From Chloroflexota bacterium (GTDB lineage Bacteria; Chloroflexota; Dehalococcoidia; Dehalococcoidales; RBG-16-60-22): DNA of 26,079 nucleotides. This document shows, in pieces, positions 16,194-23,318 of the stretch. The stretch spans positions 1 through 26,079 of the forward strand of contig JACPQH010000113.1 in NCBI GenBank assembly GCA_016190585.1. Reading direction: 5' to 3'. The number at the start of each line of letters is the position of its first letter. The stretch's first letter is position 1. A model generated the notes under the pieces. It saw only the letters and a list, made by a program, of their open reading frames with translations, was not told the origin of the DNA and made no database searches. A program made the position numbers and the translations under genes.

Positions 16194-16255
16194 TTATGAA
16201 TTCATAAACAAAACAGGGTGTTTGAGATGATAAAAACAGGGTGTTTATGAATGTT
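16194..16255. promoter_or_regulatory. Cluster of palindromic operator-like sites upstream of the cytochrome promoter
   Basis: Three palindromes lie in 53 bases. A perfect 14-bp TTATGAATTCATAA occupies 16194-16207. Two copies of AAACAGGGTGTTT (arms AAACA and TGTTT) sit at 16211-16223 and 16234-16246, inside an identical 14-mer repeated with 23-bp spacing. The whole set is bracketed by TTCATAAAC and GTTTATGAA. For the minus-strand promoter they centre near -58, -75 and -98, which are activator-like positions. The binding protein is unknown. Confidence 0.55.
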
Positions 16256-16405
16256 ATTTACCCGGTTCCCCCCGATAAAGGTTTTATCCGGGTACCCCGC
16301 CAAAATATAGGTACGCTGCGGGCAATAACTTACGTGGGTCTACTTATACCCGGCCCGCGCCGCCGGCCTTAGAATGAGGGTGGCTTTTTCTGAAGGGGAG
16401 GCCGT

Positions 16406-16609
16406 GTGAGCAGCGATAACCTGGGGCGCATTTCAAAAGGCTACCGGCCGAGGGAGCCGGCAACCCCCGTAGAGAAGACTTACTACCTCTTCGCCTGCCT
16501 GGGCTGCGCCGTGAAGCTCCTCGGGATGCGGCTCAGGCCGGCGCTGTTCGGCGCCAGGGCAGTGCCTCACCGGGGGCCGGCCCAACCCGGCGCTTCCTCC
16601 CGGGTCTAG
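16406..16609 (+). CDS. Small hypothetical protein, possibly a gene fragment
   Basis: The 67-codon frame starts at a GTG with AAGGGGAG 5 bases upstream and ends one base before the stop of the convergent flavoenzyme gene. The first part (PVEKTYYLFACLGCAVKLLG) contains a short hydrophobic stretch with a CLGC pair. The rest is Arg/Pro-rich, as GC-rich noncoding DNA often translates. I recognise no family. The ribosome site is the main argument for it; a truncated remnant is equally possible. Confidence 0.35.
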   Translation: MSSDNLGRISKGYRPREPATPVEKTYYLFACLGCAVKLLGMRLRPALFGARAVPHRGPAQPGASSRV

Positions 16610-16610
16610 C

Positions 16611-18668
16611 TCAGACCTTCAGCCCGGCATTGGCGCCGTCGTGCACCGCGCCGAGGATGTAGCCCATCTGGTCGCTGCGGGCATCGCCTATCAGGTAGAG
16701 CTCGGGCGCCTGGCCTGCCAGGGCTTGTTCGAGCGCGGTGTTTTTCCGGTAGCCGGCGATGAACAGGATGGTATCGGCCTTGAGCGTCTTCCTCTCGCCT
16801 TCCCTGGTGGTGAAGGTGATGCCCGCCGGCGTTATCTCCTCGTACTTCACCCCGTTGTAGGCGGCGATGCCCTTGCCTTTCATCCACTTCTTGAACCTGA
16901 CCAGCCAGGGAATGAGCATGCCGTCGCCCATCCGGGCGGCCTCATCCACGATGGTCACCTGCCGGCCGCGCTTGGCCAGGAACTCGGCCGTCTCGATGCC
17001 GGGCAGGCCGCTGCCCATAATCACCACCGTCTTGCCGACCGGCAGGTAGGTTTTGGTCAGCGAAGACATCAGGCTGGGACCGAAGAGCTTCAGGAACGGT
17101 TTTACCCGGTCCTTGAGCTGCTCGTTGGTTGTCAGGCGCGCCCCGGCCTTGACCGGCACCTTCAGCTTCTCGGGCGTGCCGCCGGGGGAAAGGATGACGG
17201 CGTCCGGGTTTTCTTGCAGAATGGCGGCGGCATCCATCTCGCTGCCCGTTTTTACCCTGACGCCCAGCTTGTTGAGCTGGACCTTGTAGAAGTCCAGCAT
17301 CCTGGTCAGGTCTTCCGGCTCGGGACTCTTGATCATCGCGGCGATGGGCAGCAGGCCGCCGAGCTGGCCGTTCCGGTCGAAAACGGTGACCCGGTGGCCC
17401 CGGGCGGCGGCGACCCTGGCGGCCTCCAGTCCGGCGGGACCGGCGCCGACTACCACCACCTTCTTGGGCCGGGCCGCCGGCTTGATGACCATGGTGGTCT
17501 CGTTGCCCATGAAGGGATTCGAGCGGCACTGCACCGGCTGGTTGAGCATCAGGAAGTTCAGGCAGTTGCCGCAACGCAGGCAGGGACGGATGTCCTCCTC
17601 GCGGTCTTCGGCGAGCTTGTTGGGGAATTCGGGGTCGGCCATCAGGGCGCGGCCGAAGCAGGCCATGTCGATCTTGCCTTCTTCCAGGATACGCTCGGCG
17701 ATCTTGTAATCGAGCTGGCCCACGCTTGACACCGGGATGGACACCGCCTGCTTGATGGCGGCGGCCTCGGGGATGAGCGGGCCGGACTTCATGCGGCTGG
17801 CGAACTCCCGGGCCTCCTCGGCCGGCTCGGGGTAGATGACCAGGTTGGGGATGGCGCAGAAGGCGAAGGCGCCGTAACCGTAGGCGCTCACGTGAAGGTA
17901 GTCGGCCCCGGCCTTCTCGAAAATCCTGGCGAACTCGACGGCCTCGGCGCTGGTGGTGCCCAGCTCATGCCCCCACTCCTTGCCGCTCATGCGCACCCCG
18001 ATGATGAAGTCGGGCCCTGTCAGCTCGCGGGCGCGCTCCAGGACCTCCTTCGAGAAGCGGGCGCGGGTCTCGATGCCCTGGCAGCCGTACTCGTCCTGCC
18101 GCTTGTTCTGGATGCGGGAGAGGAAGGCGTTGCCCAGGGCGTAGTGCGCCATGTGCATCTCGACGCCGTCAAATCCGGCTTTTTTAGCGCGCAGCGCGGT
18201 CTGGGCGAACTGCTCGACAATCTTCCGGATTTCCGGAACGGTCAGCTCCCGCGACACGGCGAAGTGGCCTTCGACGGGCGGCGTGAGGGAGGACGGCGCC
18301 ACCGGCTGGCCCTCGAACATCCTGGGGTCATGGCACGGGCCGGCGTGAGTAACCTGCACCACCGCGGCGGCGTTGTGCCGGTGTATCACCTCGGCGAGCT
18401 CGGCCGCCTCGGGGATGAACCTGTCCTCATCCAGCCGGTTGGGCGGGACGTAGCTGGCGCCGACCGGGTAGTCCACCACGTGCTCCTCGACCGTTATCAT
18501 CCCGGCGCCGCCCCGGGCCAGGGTTTCGTACCAGCCCTTGATGCGGGGCCCCACCCGGCCGTCGGGCTCCCGGTATATGAATAATTGCGGCGTCTTCACG
18601 ATCCGGTTCTTCAAAGTGACCTTGTTGATGCGCAGCGGCTCGAAAAGCTTGCTGTAACGACTTTTCAT
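16611..18668 (-). CDS. FadH-like NAD(P)H:flavin oxidoreductase (old yellow enzyme, 2,4-dienoyl-CoA reductase family)
   Basis: The 685 residues have the three-part FadH/TMADH layout. An FMN TIM barrel spans about 1-350 (KLFEPLRINKVTLKNRIV at the start; HMAHYALGNAFLSRIQNKR and DEYG mid-barrel). A [4Fe-4S] site lies near 362-380 (CLRCGNC followed 11 residues later by Cys). C-terminal FAD and NAD(P) folds complete it (VVVVGAGPAGLEAARVAAARG near 405; VIMGSGLPGIETAEFLAKRG near 550). The cysteine spacing is C-x2-C-x2-C, one residue shorter than the C-x2-C-x3-C of E. coli FadH. The usual HAGR of the barrel is HAGP. Such enzymes reduce enoyl or dienoyl CoA esters, enals or related unsaturated compounds; the substrate is unknown. 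It is transcribed alone, from a promoter overlapped by a palindrome. Confidence 0.9.
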   Translation of the reverse strand: MKSRYSKLFEPLRINKVTLKNRIVKTPQLFIYREPDGRVGPRIKGWYETLARGGAGMITVEEHVVDYPVGASYVPPNRLDEDRFIPEAAELAEVIHRHNAAAVVQVTHAGPCHDPRMFEGQPVAPSSLTPPVEGHFAVSRELTVPEIRKIVEQFAQTALRAKKAGFDGVEMHMAHYALGNAFLSRIQNKRQDEYGCQGIETRARFSKEVLERARELTGPDFIIGVRMSGKEWGHELGTTSAEAVEFARIFEKAGADYLHVSAYGYGAFAFCAIPNLVIYPEPAEEAREFASRMKSGPLIPEAAAIKQAVSIPVSSVGQLDYKIAERILEEGKIDMACFGRALMADPEFPNKLAEDREEDIRPCLRCGNCLNFLMLNQPVQCRSNPFMGNETTMVIKPAARPKKVVVVGAGPAGLEAARVAAARGHRVTVFDRNGQLGGLLPIAAMIKSPEPEDLTRMLDFYKVQLNKLGVRVKTGSEMDAAAILQENPDAVILSPGGTPEKLKVPVKAGARLTTNEQLKDRVKPFLKLFGPSLMSSLTKTYLPVGKTVVIMGSGLPGIETAEFLAKRGRQVTIVDEAARMGDGMLIPWLVRFKKWMKGKGIAAYNGVKYEEITPAGITFTTREGERKTLKADTILFIAGYRKNTALEQALAGQAPELYLIGDARSDQMGYILGAVHDGANAGLKV

Positions 18669-18701
18669 CTTGACTCCTGCCTTTTTGGAAAGATTAACCG
18701 G

Positions 18702-18716
18702 ATAATCTGAGATTAT
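18702..18716. promoter_or_regulatory. Perfect palindrome over the -10 box (candidate operator)
   Basis: ATAATCT, a central G, then AGATTAT form a perfect 7-1-7 inverted repeat. It covers five of the six bases of the predicted -10 box of the FadH-like gene, where a bound repressor would block transcription. Confidence 0.5.
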
Positions 18717-18741
18717 AATATTTTTACCGTCACAAGGGCAA
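18712..18741 (-). promoter_or_regulatory. Promoter of the FadH-like gene
   Basis: On the minus strand a perfect TATAAT (18717-18712) has TTGCCC 18 bases upstream (18741-18736). The -35 box matches only at TTG. Transcription would begin about 35-40 bases before the ATG at 18668. Confidence 0.5.
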
Positions 18742-18844
18742 GCTCAATTCCGTGTGTCCGGGGGGCCATTAGTTATCAGTCAAGCGGCAGCCGTTCCATC
18801 TTGATGCCGAAGACTTTACCGAAGACTACCTGACTGGAGCAAGG

Positions 18845-19116
18845 CTAACGCAATACCAAAGCCAGCACTAACATGATGACGAGAATAATACCTGTTAAGA
18901 TACCGATTCTCTTCAGCTCAGCTATAGCGTAAGTATAGTCCTCTTTAGCCGGGGCTGCTGGTGCCGGACTTACTTCGGCACATGCCCTGCTATTGGTAAG
19001 GGTAGCCGGCACGGAGTCTTGAGCAGTTTTAAGCGGTCGTGCAGAGCTCTGTTTTTCTCCCTTTCTTTTACTTGGCGCTGAATGCTTTCGTTTAATAGTC
19101 GTGATTTACCTGGCAC
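18845..19116 (-). pseudogene. Frameshifted gene for a small tail-anchored membrane protein
   Basis: A GTG at 19116, with GGAG upstream, opens a basic helical frame: PGKSRLLNESIQRQVKEREK, then NRALHDRLK. Shifting by one base at the A4 run (19027-19030 on the plus strand) continues the same protein as TAQDSVPATL and a Pro/Ala linker, then EDYTYAIAELKRIG and a C-terminal membrane helix ending VLALVLR at a TAG (18845). The span is 272 bases, one short of 91 codons, so a single lost A explains it. The parts fit together as one small protein with a charged helical N-terminus and a C-terminal anchor. It is either a real frameshift mutation or a homopolymer sequencing error. Function unknown. Confidence 0.7.
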
Positions 19117-19157
19117 CCCCTAATCTCCGTTCGCGGTGGCTTAGCTTGCAGTGTAAA

Positions 19158-19589
19158 CTATTTAGGCTCTCTATTTTTTAGGGCTTCATCATAGATATCC
19201 CGATTTTTTTCAATATATTCTTCCGACAGCGTAAAACCGTGTTCATAGGGATTATTTTGTTTATCAACAGTGACAAAGGTGGCCATGCTTGAAACTATCG
19301 GAGAGGCTTCGCCTCTGGTGATTACTTGGCTGCACACAGTGATGCTCCTGGCTCCAAGGAAAGCTACCCTGGATTTGATTTCGATGAGTTCTCCGTTATT
19401 GACCGGTTTCTTGAAGGTCATACTGTTGATTCGAACGCATACTATGTCCTCGGGCCTCCCGACCAACCGGGAAGCGGCGATAAGGCCGGCTTCCAATAAC
19501 CATTTCGCCATCTGTCCGGCGAACAAAGTCCCGTGGTGATTGAGGTCCTCCGGCCTTATCAAATGTAAAACTACCGTTTCTTCCGGCAT
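19158..19589 (-). CDS. Hotdog-fold acyl-CoA thioesterase
   Basis: The 143-residue protein matches the YciA/BFIT-type acyl-CoA hydrolases. The motif NHHGTLFAGQMAKWLLEAG (residues 17-35) is the family's hotdog helix region with an acidic residue at its end (Glu33). The following strands VRINSMTFKKPVNNGELIEI and ATFVTVD are typical. These enzymes split acyl-CoA to free acid and CoA. GAGGAAGG precedes the ATG. It stands alone in a poorly coding, less GC-rich stretch and may be a transferred gene, though no mobile-element remnant touches it. The acyl chain specificity is unknown. Confidence 0.88.
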   Translation of the reverse strand: MPEETVVLHLIRPEDLNHHGTLFAGQMAKWLLEAGLIAASRLVGRPEDIVCVRINSMTFKKPVNNGELIEIKSRVAFLGARSITVCSQVITRGEASPIVSSMATFVTVDKQNNPYEHGFTLSEEYIEKNRDIYDEALKNREPK

Positions 19590-19667
19590 GACCGCACCTT
19601 CCTCAACTTCAAAATCTTGGCGAGTGTATCAATCTGGTATTGTATATCATCCAAACGTCGAGGTCTA

Positions 19668-19803
19668 CTACCTGACCGGCGTGTAAGTAATGGTCACCGT
19701 CTGATTCAGGTGAGCCGCACCACCTGTAGCGACCACTGTAATGACATTCGCGCCCTCGGTTAGCGTGACATCCGAGGAGCGGTAATTTGAACGGCTTGCT
19801 CAT
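19668..19803 (-). pseudogene. Relic of an Ig-like / bacterial surface repeat domain
   Basis: In one minus-strand frame ending at the TAG at 19668, the sequence reads SDVTLTEGANVITVVATGGA and then HLNQTVTITYTPVR. This is the C-terminal strand pattern of secreted Ig-like or cadherin-like repeats (typically LteGaNtItvvAtDaaGN----tvtitY). Upstream, an ATG at 19803 with GAAGGAG begins MSKPFKLPLL in a different frame. The domain therefore has no usable start and most of the protein is missing. It is best read as the end of a decayed surface-protein gene. Confidence 0.5.
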
Positions 19804-19872
19804 ATTCAACTCCTTCTCGAATTAAAATGTACTAACGCATACGGCATGCCTCATGTCACAGTCTTTCCAAGG

Positions 19873-19977
19873 TCACCGCCACTTTATCGCCTTTTTTGAT
19901 ATGATCGAGCGCAGCAATCTTCGGATAGCGCCACCTACCGCTGCAATCAATATCAACCAAACTAATATAGTCGCCAT
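19873..19977 (-). CDS. Possible 34-aa membrane peptide
   Basis: An ATG at 19977 with AAGAGGTG upstream encodes MATILVWLILIAAVGGAI, one membrane helix, followed by a basic tail ending in KWR. Another frame of the same strand gives a protein-like C-terminus, YPKIAALDHIKKGDKVAVTL and then ERL, ending at a TGA a few codons later. Two plausible readings of one stretch suggest either a real micro-protein or a frameshifted relic. Confidence 0.35.
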   Translation of the reverse strand: MATILVWLILIAAVGGAIRRLLRSIISKKAIKWR

Positions 19978-20355
19978 CTTACACCTCTTATTATTCTCTT
20001 TTTCAGAGAAGCGGTCAGCATCTCGCTACGTAATCGGGGCTGCCTGAGAGTGAGCTTTGCGAAGCCAATGATTCACGGGCAGAGCATGGCAAAATACCCG
20101 AATAGTTGGCTACGCTGATTCTAAAGCTGTTGGATGATCAGACAGCCTGATCTGAAAACGAGGGTGCTATTGAAGAATCATAAGCCAGGATGAGGCCGGG
20201 GGGAGAAGAGGAGGAAAGACTCTCTGAAGATGAGGCAGGTTGAGACTGCTCATGCAGTGCGGATTTGACGCCTTTATTCCAAATTCTAATCGCCCATTGA
20301 AGGCCTGTCAACTGACTGACTGCCCATCTCGCGGGTTCTACTCTTGTTCGGCGAC
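19978..20355. other. Intergenic stretch with no supported gene
   Basis: No frame with a credible start, ribosome site and protein-like composition was found on either strand. The base composition is more balanced than in the flanking genes. It may be the remains of older sequence, like the gene relics beside it. Confidence 0.6.
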
Positions 20356-20393
20356 CATATTTCAGGACGCTAGGTGGGGTCGGGGGTGAAGCA
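20356..20393 (+). repeat. Dispersed intergenic repeat, copy 1
   Basis: It reads CATATTTCAGGACG and then a G-rich part with CGGGGGTGAAGCA. It closely matches 21600-21634 (CATAATTCAGGACG, then CCGGGGGTGAGGCA) apart from a few substitutions and about three missing bases. Both lie in gaps next to genes, in the same orientation. Confidence 0.6.
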
Positions 20394-20566
20394 AGCCGCC
20401 AGCAACCAGGGACGGGTAATAAGCACCCTCACGCTAGCCGTTCTTGCCCCCCGCTAGAAGAAGTTTACGCCGTTCGGGGTAAAAAATACGAATTTGTACG
20501 GATTTATCCAGCCGCCCGCGGAGTGTTAAACATAATATGATAGGAGCCCGCCAGGGAGGTAGAACC

Positions 20567-21283
20567 ATGAAAAGGGCATTGCTGGCACTAATCATTCTCG
20601 TTCTGGCCCTCGCCGTTACCGGGGCCCCCGCCGCCGGGCAGACGGTTGTCCCGGCCGCGCCGCCGGTTTCGGGTATCTGGGTGTCCGGGCAGGGCACGGT
20701 CACCGTCGAGCCGGACCTGGCTACACTCAACCTGGGGGTCCAGGCCCAGGCCGCGACCGTTGCCGAGGCGCAGACCAGCGCGGCGACCGTCATGACCGCC
20801 GTGGTGGCGCAGCTCCGGGCCTCCGGCGTGGCCGACAACGACATCCGGACGGTGCGTTTCAGCATCCAGCCGCTGACCACCTTCCGGGACGGCCGCAGCG
20901 CCATCACTGGCTACCAGGTCACCAACCTGGTTCTGGTCAAGATCCGGAATATCGCCAACACCGGCCAGATTATCGACGCGGCGGCGCGGGCGGGCGGCGA
21001 CCTCATCCGCATCAACGACATCGCCTTTACCGTGGCGGACCCGACGCCGCACTTCCGCCAGGCCCGCCAGCTCGCCATGGCTGACGCCGCCGCCAAGGCC
21101 GGCCAGCTCGCCGACCTCGCCGGGGTAACCATCGGCCGGCCCTTCTACATCAATGAAAGCGGCGGCTTCACGCCCATCCCCCAGCCCCTGCTCCAGGTCA
21201 CCCCGGCGCTGCCGCCGACGCCTATCAGCCCCGGCGAGATACAGATAAGCCTGACGGTGCAGGCGGCCTACCCCATCCAGTAG
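20567..21283 (+). CDS. Secreted SIMPL-domain (DUF541) protein
   Basis: The start is the ATG at 20567, preceded by GGGAGGT at 5-7 bases; the frame's earlier ATG at 20537 lacks such a site. The 238-residue product has a signal peptide (MKRALLALIILVLALAVTG to AAGQT). One SIMPL domain follows: it opens with GIWVSGQGTVTVEPDLATLN and contains the typical GYQVTNLVLVKIRNI and a second-half helix ARQLAMADAAAKAGQLADLAG. The protein ends in beta strands (QISLTVQAAYPIQ). SIMPL proteins such as BP26 and YggE lie outside the membrane; their roles in stress or assembly are poorly defined. It is a single-gene unit with a highly structured 3' region. Confidence 0.9.
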   Translation: MKRALLALIILVLALAVTGAPAAGQTVVPAAPPVSGIWVSGQGTVTVEPDLATLNLGVQAQAATVAEAQTSAATVMTAVVAQLRASGVADNDIRTVRFSIQPLTTFRDGRSAITGYQVTNLVLVKIRNIANTGQIIDAAARAGGDLIRINDIAFTVADPTPHFRQARQLAMADAAAKAGQLADLAGVTIGRPFYINESGGFTPIPQPLLQVTPALPPTPISPGEIQISLTVQAAYPIQ

Positions 21284-21292
21284 CCCGCTGCG

Positions 21293-21394
21293 GGCGGCGC
21301 TCCGCCGGGCCGGCCGCCGGCTATCTTACCGGCCAGCCCGGCGCCGCCTCGCTGTGTCTCTTTTCAGGGAAGCCCGGCCGCGGGCCGGGCTTCC
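21293..21394 (+). terminator. Two strong hairpins after the SIMPL gene
   Basis: GGCGGCGC (21293-21300) pairs with GCGCCGCC (21341-21348) around further internal stems and is followed by CTCTTTTC. A perfect 12-bp stem with a 3-base loop comes next (21368-21379 with 21383-21394). Neither has a clean T-run. They probably end the upstream transcript but may need Rho. Confidence 0.45.
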
Positions 21395-21564
21395 GGCAGT
21401 TCACATACGGGCTGAACGCTCGGCATGATGCTGCCGACCGCCCCGTCCCGGTCGCGCCGCCGCGGCCTTACCCTGCCTCTGCTTTTTTGCGTTCTCTGGT
21501 GCGATGCTTAAAAAAACCCGCTCCATCTTTGGTTGCAGTATGTTCGCCCCCTCGCGTCTAAACT

Positions 21565-21621
21565 CCCCTCTCCGTCCAGAAATGGCCCTGCCCGGCAACC
21601 ATAATTCAGGACGGAGAGGGG
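21565..21621. repeat. 13-bp perfect inverted repeat
   Basis: CCCCTCTCCGTCC (21565-21577) and its exact complement (21609-21621) flank a 31-base loop. The right arm lies inside the second dispersed-repeat copy. The structure resembles a miniature repetitive element rather than a terminator, as no T-run follows. Confidence 0.6.
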
Positions 21622-21634
21622 CCGGGGGTGAGGC
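21600..21634 (+). repeat. Dispersed intergenic repeat, copy 2
   Basis: This is the second copy of the repeat at 20356-20393. It carries the right arm of the 13-bp inverted repeat; the first copy lacks the matching left arm. Confidence 0.6.
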
Positions 21635-21648
21635 AGCCTCTTGTTGAC

Positions 21649-21677
21649 TTGACAGCCCTCCGGGGAAATAGTAATGT
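21649..21677 (+). promoter_or_regulatory. Possible promoter of the nitroreductase-like gene
   Basis: A perfect TTGACA (21649-21654) is followed after 17 bases by TAATGT, a poor -10 box. The distance to the ATG at 21723 is suitable. The strong -35 and weak -10 suggest need for an activator, or a chance match. Confidence 0.35.
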
Positions 21678-21722
21678 TTGGGCGGTCAGGAACGGATAGT
21701 ATCGAAGGAGGTTCAAGCTGGC

Positions 21723-22976
21723 ATGGCCGACAACAACGGGTTAAACCAGGCGTACAGGTACCCCCTTTTCGAGGCGCTGGTGCGCCGGCGGACGCGCCGT
21801 TTCGGGCTCGGTTTCGAGCTGGATGGGGGCCCGCTTAAATACAAATCGGCGAGCCAGCCGGTAGCGCTCACCGCCGCCGAGACCGCCCTGCTCTGCTATG
21901 CCGGGGCCGGGACGTCGGGTCTGATTGTCGGGGACGGCCCCTATGACAAGGGCAACAACAGCACCGTGCGGTGGTCGGCGCGCACCTTCCCCAACCCCTG
22001 CAACTACGGCAAGACCGGGCTTATCTTCACCGATGACGCCGGCGTCTACCTCTACAAGCCCAGGGAGGCCACCAAGCCCATCGAGATAGAGAATATCGGC
22101 GAGCTGGAGGAGCGCCTCACGACCTTTGACCGGGACATCGTCAAGCTCAAGGACGGCCGAATCGACCTGCCGCCCGGCTCGCCGGCGCTTTTCGCCGTGA
22201 ACCAGGCGGTGGCCAACCGGCCCGGCCAGACGGTCTTCATGCCGGTTATCAACCCCACCTTCGAGTGGATCAACCTGGCCCTGCTCTGCATCCAGTACGG
22301 CCGCTGGCAGATCGTGGACGACGACACGCGCCAGCCGGCGGGCATCGAGAGCTGGGTACCCAAGCTCAACCTCAAGCTGAAAGTCCCCATTTCCAGCCTC
22401 GATGTCAACGTGATGATCAACACCTCCCTGGAAGCCGCCTTCATCGGCGAGAACATCCTGCACATGGCCGAGGCCATGGGGCTGGGCGGCTATCCCCTGA
22501 GCGGCTACGCGCCGGTGATTATCATGGGCGGTACGCCCATCACCAAGGGGCTGGGCTTCCATTACGTTGCCGACAAGAAGGGCCGCGCCAACCCGGTCGG
22601 CATCGACGGCGTGCTCCAGTCATACTCGCCCCCCTACTTCAAGGATATGGGCGCCGCGGTGGACGCCGTGGTGGCGGAGCGGTTCGGCCCCGGCAAGATC
22701 TATTCCCCCGACGCCTGTCCCAGCCCCCTGAGGGACCAGGCGACCTTCGCCCAGGGGGTCGACCGTCAGCAGGAAGACATCGTGCAGTGCGTCAAGGACC
22801 TGTGCCGCTACATCTATGACAAGTACGGCCGGTTCCCGGCGACGTTCGATACCATGACCATGCCGATATGGGTCTGCGCCCACCATATCGACCTCGACTT
22901 CTACGACAGGTACTACCAGCCCGAGATGGTGAACGAGACGCACTGGAACCACATGGCGCTCTGGCATCCGGCCTGA
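21723..22976 (+). CDS. Nitroreductase-fold protein of unknown function
   Basis: I start it at the ATG at 21723, preceded by AAGGAGG 11 bases upstream; the frame extends further without a better site. The 417 residues resemble nitroreductases in two places. The N-terminal part has LFEALVRRRTRRFGLGF, then TAAETALLCYAGAGTSGL (compare RRS-R-F then ls--el--ll-aa-G). The middle has AAFIGENILHMAEAMGLGGY (compare the qNl-LaA-alGLg helix). The C-terminus is His/aromatic-rich (CAHHIDLDFYDRYYQPE, then ETHWNHMALWH) and could bind a metal, but is unlike standard nitroreductases. It is longer than single-domain members (about 200), so a fusion or a diverged double-length family is likely. It may form an operon with the small membrane protein that follows. 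FMN binding is inference. Confidence 0.6.
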   Translation: MADNNGLNQAYRYPLFEALVRRRTRRFGLGFELDGGPLKYKSASQPVALTAAETALLCYAGAGTSGLIVGDGPYDKGNNSTVRWSARTFPNPCNYGKTGLIFTDDAGVYLYKPREATKPIEIENIGELEERLTTFDRDIVKLKDGRIDLPPGSPALFAVNQAVANRPGQTVFMPVINPTFEWINLALLCIQYGRWQIVDDDTRQPAGIESWVPKLNLKLKVPISSLDVNVMINTSLEAAFIGENILHMAEAMGLGGYPLSGYAPVIIMGGTPITKGLGFHYVADKKGRANPVGIDGVLQSYSPPYFKDMGAAVDAVVAERFGPGKIYSPDACPSPLRDQATFAQGVDRQQEDIVQCVKDLCRYIYDKYGRFPATFDTMTMPIWVCAHHIDLDFYDRYYQPEMVNETHWNHMALWHPA

Positions 22977-23013
22977 TGCGGGCGGAGCAGTTCATCCCGA
23001 AGGAGGTGAGGGC

Positions 23014-23256
23014 ATGGCTCGCATGGTTTCGCCGGCCGGCGATATGGAGGTGAGCCTCTCGCGGCTCAGCCGGTGCGGCAATCAGTTCGTCATCACCGGC
23101 CAGATAGGCATCTGGGACTCGGACATATACTTCACGCCGGAAGAGACCATGAGGGTGGCGCTGCGCATGCTGCGCCTGTCGCTTCTCGCCTACTTCGCGG
23201 CGCTGCCTTTCGTGGTGCTCTACCGCCGGCTGTTCCGGAAGGGGACCGGCGCTTAG
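23014..23256 (+). CDS. Small membrane protein, unknown function
   Basis: The 80-residue protein has a strong AAGGAGGTGAG ribosome site 3 bases before its ATG. The first 50 residues are soluble and protein-like (CGNQFVITGQIGIWDSDIYF). One membrane helix (LSLLAYFAALPFVVLYRRLF) follows, with a basic end, so it is probably a bitopic protein. It follows the nitroreductase-like gene by 37 bases on the same strand, which suggests co-expression and perhaps membrane attachment of that protein. No family is recognised. Confidence 0.7.
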   Translation: MARMVSPAGDMEVSLSRLSRCGNQFVITGQIGIWDSDIYFTPEETMRVALRMLRLSLLAYFAALPFVVLYRRLFRKGTGA

Positions 23257-23318
23257 GATTCCTCTTCACCCGGCCTCCCTGAAGGACGAGGGGGCAGGCG
23301 GCCTTGCGGGCGCCGGCG

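Noticed and set aside
16260..16297. Imperfect hairpin ACCCGG...GATAAA-GGT-TTTATC...CGGGT
   Set aside because: The inner stem is only 6 bp and the outer pairing needs an 8-base bulge. It has no T-run and no gene that needs it, so I could not separate it from chance.
16641..17729. Plus-strand open frame of 362 codons opposite the FadH-like gene
   Set aside because: It covers the coding strand of clear FAD, Fe-S and NAD(P) motifs. The translation is compositionally typical of an antisense frame.
19027..19034. Programmed -1 frameshift in the small membrane-protein gene
   Set aside because: The site (CTTAAAA on the minus strand) does not fit the X-XXY-YYZ pattern, as the first triplet is not uniform. 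Loss of one A explains the data more simply.
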